Below, piece after piece: positions 1 through 4,576 of a stretch of DNA of 5,811 nt. Position 1 is the first letter of the stretch. Each line of letters opens with the position of its first letter. This DNA is from an uncultured Phycisphaerales bacterium. GTDB lineage: Bacteria > Planctomycetota > Phycisphaerae > WQYP01. The notes beneath the pieces were generated by a model. It did no database searches. It was not told the DNA's origin and was given only the letters and a program-made list of their open reading frames with translations. A program made the translations under genes and the position numbers. The DNA lies in assembly GCA_937901265.1 (NCBI GenBank), contig CALCHA010000686.1, positions 1 to 5,811 on the forward strand, read 5' to 3'.

Positions 1-207
1 CTATTTTCTCGATTTTGCATCGACATACGATGAACTCGAGATGTTCCATTTGGATTTTTCGGCGGAGGTGTGGGCGGAGCGCGAACAGCATTGGCGGAGC
101 TGTTTGGGACGGATTGGGAGGCAGTCAGGGCGGCGCGGGACAAGTTGCTGGAGCTGACGGGTCTGATGTATTTGGATTTGACGCCGAAGAATATTCGGAG
201 CCGGTGA
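1..207 (+). pseudogene. 3' end of an unrecognised gene, apparently frameshifted
   Basis: Two adjacent plus-strand frames each look coding. The frame starting at base 2 reads YFLDFASTYDELEMF and continues through HLDFSAEVWAEREQHW to about base 94. The frame starting at base 94 reads AELFGTDWEAVRAARDKL and continues to GLMYLDLTPKNIRSR and a TGA at 205-207. If one G is restored in the CGGAG at 95-99 (making CGGGAG), the join becomes HWRELFGTDW and the two halves form one continuous, acidic, helix-like C-terminus. This points to a one-base deletion in a G run, either a real mutation or an assembly error. The 5' end lies outside the window. I do not recognise the family. The DLTPKNI string resembles the D-x-x-P-x-N loop of small-molecule kinases, but it sits at the extreme C-terminus with no DFG-like segment after it, so I assign no function. 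The gene converges on rsmH, with the MITE-like element starting 28 bp after its stop. Confidence 0.55.
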
Positions 208-235
208 GCGCCCAAGCCCAGCCGCGACGGTCACG

Positions 236-254
236 GCTCAAGATTCCATACATC
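236..254 (+). repeat. Left terminal inverted repeat of the MITE-like element
   Basis: These 19 bases are the exact reverse complement of 432-450. The base just inside (255 against 431) and the base just outside (235 against 451) both fail to pair, so the perfect match has sharp limits on both sides. Confidence 0.8.
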
Positions 255-352
255 GTGGTTCAAGACCGGAAACGTCCATCGTCGATCAGGGAGGAGCAAT
301 CCCTCCAGCAGCGGAAAGCTCCCAGTGAACGTGGCCAAGCTCCGCCAGACCC

Positions 353-387
353 CTTCGTGAACTTCGTCCCCTTCGTCGCTTCGTGTT
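353..387 (+). repeat. Short tandem CTTCGT array
   Basis: CTTCGT occurs four times, starting at 353, 362, 371 and 379, so the period is 9, 9 and 8 bases with three variable bases (two in the third unit) after each core. On the minus strand this reads as an ACGAAG array. It lies inside the MITE-like element. I have the impression that short ACGAAG-type arrays are common in intergenic DNA of planctomycetes and related phyla, but this was not checked. Confidence 0.7.
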
Positions 388-431
388 CTGATTTGGGCGG
401 TCGAAGGAAGACGTTTCCGTTCCTGGATATG

Positions 432-450
432 GATGTATGGAATCTTGAGC
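432..450 (-). repeat. Right terminal inverted repeat of the MITE-like element
   Basis: This is the exact reverse complement of 236-254. It is followed at once by GGTTACG (451-457), which mirrors GGTCACG (229-235) just before the left repeat as a direct repeat with one mismatch. Confidence 0.8.
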
Positions 451-490
451 GGTTACGGAGCAGTTGTGTGGCGTTTTACATGAACCCAAT

Positions 491-513
491 GCCGCGATTT
501 TCATGGTCGCGGC
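491..513 (-). terminator. Hairpin downstream of rsmH, possible weak terminator
   Basis: GCCGCGA (491-497) and TCGCGGC (507-513) form a perfect 7-bp GC-rich stem with a 9-base loop. It begins 38 bases past the rsmH stop in the direction of transcription. No run of T follows on either strand, so it is not a classical intrinsic terminator. It could slow polymerase or protect the 3' end of the mRNA. Confidence 0.35.
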
Positions 514-551
514 TCGGAACTGTTCACGCGCGAGAATCGTTGACGCACGCA

Positions 552-1475
552 TCAGGCGGAGCGCCGGGCCCAGCGAAGTTTGGCACTGCGGGCCCGCTTG
601 TTCTTTGCAATTTCCTCTGCCGTGGCAGTAATCGGATCGCGGGCGATTTCACTGTAAATGCCGTTCCGCTGCCCCTCCTTAAAGGCGTGCTTCACGCGGC
701 GGTCCTCGCCGGAGTGGAACGTAATGATCGCCGCCACGCCGCCGGGGCGGAGGATGTCGGGGAGAATCTGCAGGAGGCGATCGAGGTTCGCAAGTTCGCG
801 ATTCGTCAGAATACGCAACGCCTGGAACGTCCGGGCGGCGGGATGGAGCTTGGCGCCAGCCGCCCGCTGCAGCGTAAAATCGCGGGCCTCACAAATGATG
901 GCCATCAGCTGCTGGGTTGTTTCGATCGCCGTTTCCCCCCGCCGTTCGACAATGAGGCGGGCGATTTTGGGGGCGTCGGTCTCGTCACCAAGTTCAAAAA
1001 ACGCGCTGGCCAGCTCCTGTTCGGAGAGGCGGTTGAGGAGGGCGCTGGCGGGTTGGCCGCGGGTGGGGTCCATGCGCATGTCCAGCGGGCCCGGGTGCCG
1101 GTAAGAGAACCCGCGGTCGGGGTTGTCGATCTGCGGCGACGAAACGCCCAGGTCGGCCAGAACAGCGTGGGCCTTCGTATCCGCAGGCAGGCCGATCTGC
1201 ATCGCCGTCTGGGCGAGCAGCGCGGGCAGCCCGGCGAAGTTCGACTGGTGAAGGTGCATGTGCCCGCGCGTGCCGGGGAGGGCCGCGAGCGTGGCGCGAG
1301 CGAGCTCCAGCGACACCGCATCAAAATCCGTGGCAAGCAGGTGCCCCGTCGGCAGGATCCGCTTCACGATCTCGGCAGAATGGCCCGCCAGACCGAGCGT
1401 GCAATCAATGACGATCTGCCCCTTTTTGGGGGAGAGGGTGAGCAGGGTTTCACGGAGAAGAACGGGCGTGTGCAT
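552..1475 (-). CDS. rsmH: 16S rRNA (cytosine(1402)-N(4))-methyltransferase RsmH
   Basis: RsmH (MraW) transfers a methyl group from S-adenosylmethionine to N4 of C1402 in the 16S rRNA decoding centre, in the cytoplasm. The 307-residue product has the full family pattern: HTPVLLRE at the N-terminus, the SAM-binding DCTLGLAGHS at 24-33, ATDFD at 48-52, LADLGVSSPQID at 106-117, RGFSYRHPGPLDMRMDPTRG at 121-140, HPAARTFQALRI in the C-terminal half, FHSGEDR at 253-259 and NKRARS at 292-297. The length is close to the E. coli enzyme. Departures from E. coli are GLAGHS for GRGGHS and FHSGEDR for FHSLEDR. I chose the ATG at 1475 because family members begin at HTPVLL; a TTG at 1526 would add 17 unlike residues. 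No clear Shine-Dalgarno sequence precedes it. No mraZ or ftsL/ftsI/mur gene adjoins it, so it stands outside the usual division/cell-wall cluster. Confidence 0.96.
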   Translation of the reverse strand: MHTPVLLRETLLTLSPKKGQIVIDCTLGLAGHSAEIVKRILPTGHLLATDFDAVSLELARATLAALPGTRGHMHLHQSNFAGLPALLAQTAMQIGLPADTKAHAVLADLGVSSPQIDNPDRGFSYRHPGPLDMRMDPTRGQPASALLNRLSEQELASAFFELGDETDAPKIARLIVERRGETAIETTQQLMAIICEARDFTLQRAAGAKLHPAARTFQALRILTNRELANLDRLLQILPDILRPGGVAAIITFHSGEDRRVKHAFKEGQRNGIYSEIARDPITATAEEIAKNKRARSAKLRWARRSA

Positions 1476-1513
1476 GAAGGAATCGCTCAACGGAAAAAGT
1501 ACCAGCCCCACCA

Positions 1514-1519
1514 ATTGTA
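1514..1519 (-). promoter_or_regulatory. Candidate -10 element for rsmH
   Basis: The minus strand reads TACAAT here, one base off the sigma-70 consensus, and would start transcription near 1507, about 30 bases before the rsmH ATG. No good -35 box lies at 16-18 bases. The site is one arm of a small inverted repeat, ATTGT (1514-1518), four bases, ACAAT (1523-1527), which could be an operator half-pair or chance. Confidence 0.25.
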
Positions 1520-1528
1520 GCGACAATG

Positions 1529-1558
1529 AGAGGAATGGGGGCGTCCCCAGGTGCCTCT
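1529..1558. other. Two-part hairpin in the divergent intergenic region
   Basis: AGAGG (1529-1533) pairs with CCTCT (1554-1558). Inside, TGGGG (1536-1540) pairs with CCCCA (1545-1549) around a GCGT loop, leaving a small internal loop (AA against GGTG). It lies just upstream of the candidate rsmH -10 element. It could be a protein-binding site or a terminator that keeps the two divergent units apart. No T run follows. Confidence 0.3.
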
Positions 1559-1598
1559 GAAGGCTCGAAATTTGGCGCTACCGCGCATAAGAACCCTT

Positions 1599-1627
1599 TT
1601 GGAATTGGGCGGCTTTGGGGGTAGAGT
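1599..1627 (+). promoter_or_regulatory. Candidate promoter for the surface-protein gene
   Basis: TTGGAA (1599-1604) and TAGAGT (1622-1627) are separated by exactly 17 bases. Each matches four of six sigma-70 consensus positions. Transcription would start near 1634, giving a leader of about 40 bases before the ATG at 1676. The match is weak and rests on spacing and position. Confidence 0.3.
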
Positions 1628-1662
1628 GCGTCGAGTGTTCGCCTGAAGTCGTGCCACGTCTT

Positions 1663-1667
1663 GGGAG
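1663..1667 (+). promoter_or_regulatory. Ribosome-binding site that decides the surface-protein start
   Basis: GGGAG lies eight bases before the ATG at 1676. It overlaps the region just after an in-frame TTG at 1661, so it can serve the ATG but not the TTG. This supports the shorter reading. Confidence 0.6.
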
Positions 1668-1675
1668 TTGCACAA

Positions 1676-3976
1676 ATGGGGAAGCCCGTCCGCAGTCGCT
1701 TGGAAAATCGATGCCGCAGGGTGACGCGAGGGGTGTCGCTGGACGCTCTGGAATCGCGCGTCCTCCTGTCCGTCGTCACATGGACCGGCGGCGGCGATGG
1801 CCTCCACTGGTCTGATAACAACAACTGGGACACTCACGCCGCTCCCATCAACGGCGACGACGTCGTCGTGCAGGGCACCACCACGGACGACATCGCGGGG
1901 CTGGTGCTGCACGACTTCGCCTTCACGGGCGATTCCACCTTCACCACCGCCGTCCCCTCCGGAGATCCCCTCCGGCTCACCGTCAGCAACAACCTCTCCT
2001 TTGCCGGCACGGTCAACTGGTACGGCTTTCCGCTGATCATGACGAGTGCCGCCCCGGTGATCACCACCGCCGCCGGGGCGTCGGTCCTGTGGTCGGCGCC
2101 CGCCACCGTTCCCCACGCGGTGCTCACCCTGGACGGCTCCGGCTCCCTCGTCTTCGGCGACGGCGCCTACCACAGCGAGCTCTTCGTTCTTACCGCCGAG
2201 ACCCATGTCACCGACGGCACGGTCACGTTCCTGGGCGCGGCCAATGCCAAGGTCGTGGTGACCGGTGGCACCGCCATCTTCGCAGAGAACTTCAACGACT
2301 ACCCCCTCGGCGGACTCCAGGCCACCGGCGGAACGGTGAAGCTCAGCGCCCCCCTCACCGTCGCCGGCGATGTCCTGCTGGGCGCCGGCTCCACCTTCGT
2401 CGGCAACGCTCCGCTCACGGCCAACAGCAGTGTCACGCTGGGTGCCACCCTCAGCCCCACGACCACCTACAATCTGATCATCAAGCACAGCGCCGGTCCC
2501 GTCGTCGGCACGTTCGCCGGCCTGCCCGATGGCGCCCTCTTTGACGTCAACGGCACCGCCCACCGCATCTACTACCACGCCCTCGACGGCAATGGCGTGT
2601 ATCAGACCATCGGCGATGTGAATCCCGTGACGGCCACGCTCCAGGCGCCCATCGCGGCCAACGGCGATCCGTCCACCACCTTCACCATCACCTACAGCGA
2701 CGCATCCGGCGTCACCACCGACAATATCCACAACAACAACGCCCTGGTAAAAGTCACCGGACCCAACGGGTTCTCGGCATTCGCCGCGTTCGTGTCGCTC
2801 ACCGGGCCATCGACGGCCGTCGTGGCCACCTATCGCATCGACGCTCCCGGCGGTGCCTGGGATGCCGCGGAAGATGGAACATACACCGTGACGGTGCTGC
2901 CCGGAGTGCTCGATTATCTGGGCAACCCGATGGCCGAGACCGTGGTCGGGACCTTTGGCGTCGGGGCAATCGCCACGCCTGTGCCGGATTCGCGCGTATT
3001 CCTTCCGGCGGACAGCGACGTGGCAATGGCGGGGGGATCGACAACGACCTTTTCGCTGGTGTTCCAGAGCGATGTGCTGCTCAGCGCGATGCAGGCGAAC
3101 GGGCATCTGGTGACAGTCACCGGCCTCCACGGCTTTACGGCCTTTGCCACCCTTGTAAGCACCGCCGCCGCCGGCGCGACGCATCGGGTGACCTTCCGCG
3201 TCGCTGCCCCGGGCGGGCGATGGGATGCTTCCGATGCCGGGGCCTATACCGTAACCATCGCCGGGCAGACCGTCGTGGACAATGCCGGCCAGCCGGCACG
3301 CTTCTACATGTCGCCCTCGATGCTCTTCGATGAGCGATACTACGACACCCACAACGCCGATGTCGCCGCCGCCATCGCCAGCGGTGCCGTCGCCAGCGGC
3401 TGGGCGCACTTCATGGCCCATGGCCAGTTCGAGCAGCGCGATCCCTCGACCGTCTATGACGAAAAAACCTACCTCCTGCTCAACCCCGACGTCGCCGCCG
3501 CCGTCAAAGGTCACAAACTCGCCAGCGGTTTCGAACACCTGCTCCGCTACGGGCTGGCCGAGGGCCGCGCCGTCACCCCGCTCTTCAACGACACCTACTA
3601 TCTCGCCCACAACAAAGATGTCGCCGCGGCCGTGAGAAGCGGGGCCATCGCCTCCGGCCTCGCCCACTTCCTCAAGTTCGGCCAGTACGAAAGTCGCGAC
3701 CCCTCTGCCTATTTCGACGCCAGCTACTACCAGGCCCACAACGCCGGCGCGTCGGGAGGTCTGGCCAGCGGTGCCTACCCCTCGCTTTTCGCACAATTCC
3801 TCGGCAACGGCGAGGCGGCGGGCGTTCCCGCCAGCGCCAACTTCGATGAAGCCTTCTATGACACCCGCTATCCCGACGTCGCCGCCGCCATCAAGGCGGG
3901 CCTCTTTAAAAGCGGACTGGAGCACTACCTGCTCTTCGGTAAACAAGAGGGTCGCGTCGCCATCGCCGCCCCCTGA
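1676..3976 (+). CDS. Modular surface/secreted protein with LEPR-XLL motif and five 43-residue repeats
   Basis: The 766-residue product is built like a planctomycete extracellular protein. A basic N-terminus (about 1-24) is followed by LESRVLLS (25-32), matching the LEPR-XLL motif found near the start of many large planctomycete surface proteins. No ordinary signal peptide is visible. TWTGGGDGLHWSDNNNW (35-51) opens a Thr/Val/Gly-rich beta region to about 315, probably a beta-solenoid. Two related Ig-like domains follow, about 316-435 and 436-541; each has a VTGxxGFxAFA strand, an APGGxWDAxxxGxYTVT core (PGG at 391-393 and 512-514) and a D-x-x-G-x-P strand. Residues 551-766 are five tandem 43-residue repeats. 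There is no enzyme signature, dockerin or PEP-CTERM tail. It is presumably exported and structural or adhesive, but the ligand is unknown. The gene appears monocistronic, diverges from rsmH and ends 32 bp from the stop of a convergent gene. The start is the ATG with a GGGAG site; a TTG at 1661 is less likely. Confidence 0.88.
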   Translation: MGKPVRSRLENRCRRVTRGVSLDALESRVLLSVVTWTGGGDGLHWSDNNNWDTHAAPINGDDVVVQGTTTDDIAGLVLHDFAFTGDSTFTTAVPSGDPLRLTVSNNLSFAGTVNWYGFPLIMTSAAPVITTAAGASVLWSAPATVPHAVLTLDGSGSLVFGDGAYHSELFVLTAETHVTDGTVTFLGAANAKVVVTGGTAIFAENFNDYPLGGLQATGGTVKLSAPLTVAGDVLLGAGSTFVGNAPLTANSSVTLGATLSPTTTYNLIIKHSAGPVVGTFAGLPDGALFDVNGTAHRIYYHALDGNGVYQTIGDVNPVTATLQAPIAANGDPSTTFTITYSDASGVTTDNIHNNNALVKVTGPNGFSAFAAFVSLTGPSTAVVATYRIDAPGGAWDAAEDGTYTVTVLPGVLDYLGNPMAETVVGTFGVGAIATPVPDSRVFLPADSDVAMAGGSTTTFSLVFQSDVLLSAMQANGHLVTVTGLHGFTAFATLVSTAAAGATHRVTFRVAAPGGRWDASDAGAYTVTIAGQTVVDNAGQPARFYMSPSMLFDERYYDTHNADVAAAIASGAVASGWAHFMAHGQFEQRDPSTVYDEKTYLLLNPDVAAAVKGHKLASGFEHLLRYGLAEGRAVTPLFNDTYYLAHNKDVAAAVRSGAIASGLAHFLKFGQYESRDPSAYFDASYYQAHNAGASGGLASGAYPSLFAQFLGNGEAAGVPASANFDEAFYDTRYPDVAAAIKAGLFKSGLEHYLLFGKQEGRVAIAAP
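3326..3973 (+). repeat. Five tandem 129-bp coding repeats (43 residues each)
   Basis: Units begin at 3326, 3455, 3584, 3713 and 3842 with no length variation (the last has one extra residue before the stop). The consensus is roughly FDxxYYxxHNxDVAAA followed by [IV]xxGxxxSGLxHFLxFGxxExRxP. Four units keep DVAAA, encoded by nearly identical GAY-GTC-GCC-GCS-GCC codons. The fourth (3713-3841) has GASGG in its place and a weak second half (FAQFLGNGEAAGVP) at the same length. Units of this kind recur in secreted and surface proteins of several bacterial phyla, and I know of no proven function for them. Confidence 0.9.
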
Positions 3977-4008
3977 CCGCCGCCGCGCCGATGCCCCTCC
4001 CCGGCCCG

Positions 4009-4572
4009 TCACATCACAAACGGAATCAGCGCCTTCACCCGCTGCTGGTAGGCCGGGTACTCGGTGGGGAATGTCTGCCGCATCAGCTTTTCTTCGCGGC
4101 GCAGCTTGAGATAAAAGATCGCCGTGAACAGCACGAAGACGCCGCCCGCGGACAGCGACGGAATCAGCGCCAGGAACGTCCCGAAAATCGCCGCCAGAAT
4201 CCCCGTGTAGATGGGGTGGCGCACAAACCGGTAGGGCCCCGTCGTGATGAGCGTGTGTTCCTTTTTGACAGTGACCATGCCCGACCAGTTCCGCCCAAGC
4301 TGCAGCCGGGCCATGATCGCCAGCCCGATCCCCAGCACGCACAGCACGGCACCCAGGACCTCCGCGGTCGACGTCACCGGCAGCCCGTGGCGGGTGGCAC
4401 GACGCAGCAGAAAAAACGCCGCGACGGCTCCCGCGAAATAGGTCAGCCGCTGATACACCGGCTCACGGTAGACCGTCCGCTTGGTGTTGAATGCCAGCAC
4501 CAGCCACACCCCCATGAACGCCAGCCACGCCCCGTTGATCGTGTAGAGCGCTGGATAAAAGGCCGCGGGCAT
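4009..4572 (-). CDS. Integral-membrane methyltransferase, isoprenylcysteine carboxylmethyltransferase/PEMT-like
   Basis: The 187-residue product has hydrophobic segments at about 7-28, 43-57, 71-88 and a long C-terminal pair at about 120-155, as in small multi-pass SAM-dependent methyltransferases of the ICMT/phospholipid-methyltransferase superfamily. The family signature is clear in the C-terminal half: LGRNWSG (92-98), LITTGPYRFVRHPIYTG (108-124) with the RHPxY motif that contributes to SAM binding, and RREEKLM (158-164) before a YPAYQQRV segment (172-179). The substrate cannot be read from the sequence. Bacteria usually lack prenylated CaaX proteins, so a lipid or small hydrophobic acceptor is as likely. 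The start is supported by GGAG seven bases upstream, inside the end of the preceding gene. The 4-bp gap to that gene suggests co-transcription and perhaps translational coupling. The gene converges on the surface-protein gene. Confidence 0.75.
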   Translation of the reverse strand: MPAAFYPALYTINGAWLAFMGVWLVLAFNTKRTVYREPVYQRLTYFAGAVAAFFLLRRATRHGLPVTSTAEVLGAVLCVLGIGLAIMARLQLGRNWSGMVTVKKEHTLITTGPYRFVRHPIYTGILAAIFGTFLALIPSLSAGGVFVLFTAIFYLKLRREEKLMRQTFPTEYPAYQQRVKALIPFVM

Positions 4573-4576
4573 CGCA

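Larger units (their letters stand above)
236..450. mobile_element. MITE-like non-autonomous element (candidate)
   Basis: A 215-bp segment between two convergent genes ends in perfect 19-bp inverted repeats (236-254 against 432-450; outer end GCTCAAGATTCC). It is flanked directly by GGTCACG (229-235) and GGTTACG (451-457), a 6-of-7 direct repeat that looks like an aged target-site duplication. The two halves also pair further in: CGGAAACGTC at 267-276 matches the reverse complement of 410-419 at the same 12-base offset, and TCGA at 282-285 matches 401-404. The arms are therefore about 50 bp of imperfect palindrome. The interior carries a CTTCGT array and a 5-bp hairpin (290-294/302-306), and I find no convincing ORF. 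Size, terminal repeats and lack of coding capacity suit a MITE moved by a transposase encoded elsewhere. A structured RNA or a large bidirectional terminator is the alternative. No second copy is present here. Confidence 0.6.

Noticed and set aside
184..198. Small palindrome CCGAA-GAATA-TTCGG near the end of the left gene.
   Set aside because: A 5-bp stem within coding sequence and without a T run is too weak to call a terminator.
166..204. Kinase-like catalytic loop (DLTPKNI) in the left-edge gene.
   Set aside because: It lacks the preceding His/Gly context and the following DFG-like segment, and the protein ends a few residues later.
1..234. A 77-codon minus-strand frame at the left edge.
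   Set aside because: It is antisense to the better-supported plus-strand C-terminus and is rich in Gln, Arg and Ser without pattern.
286..552. An 88-codon minus-strand frame whose ATG overlaps the rsmH stop (TGATG), in the position where ftsL would be expected.
   Set aside because: The overlap is attractive, but the protein has no transmembrane segment or FtsL-like heptads and its second half is read through the repeat array and the MITE-like element.
15..1520. A 501-codon open frame on the plus strand across the left intergenic region and rsmH.
   Set aside because: It is antisense to rsmH, which matches its family end to end, and it also crosses the MITE-like element. The predicted protein is Arg/Gly rich with no recognisable motif.
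1476..1526. TTG at 1526 as the rsmH start.
   Set aside because: It adds 17 residues not seen in the family and lies upstream of the best candidate transcription start.
1661..1675. TTG at 1661 as the start of the surface protein.
   Set aside because: The GGGAG site lies downstream of this TTG and is correctly spaced for the ATG at 1676.
3977..4008. Possible bidirectional terminator in the 32-bp gap between convergent stops.
   Set aside because: The gap is plain GC-rich sequence with no stable stem followed by T residues.
1487..4342. A 951-codon open frame on the minus strand across the whole surface-protein gene and beyond.
   Set aside because: It is antisense to a gene with clear domains and repeats and runs through three separate transcription units. 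Its composition (Gly, Arg, Asp, Val rich, low complexity) is that of a mirror frame in GC-rich, C-ending codons.
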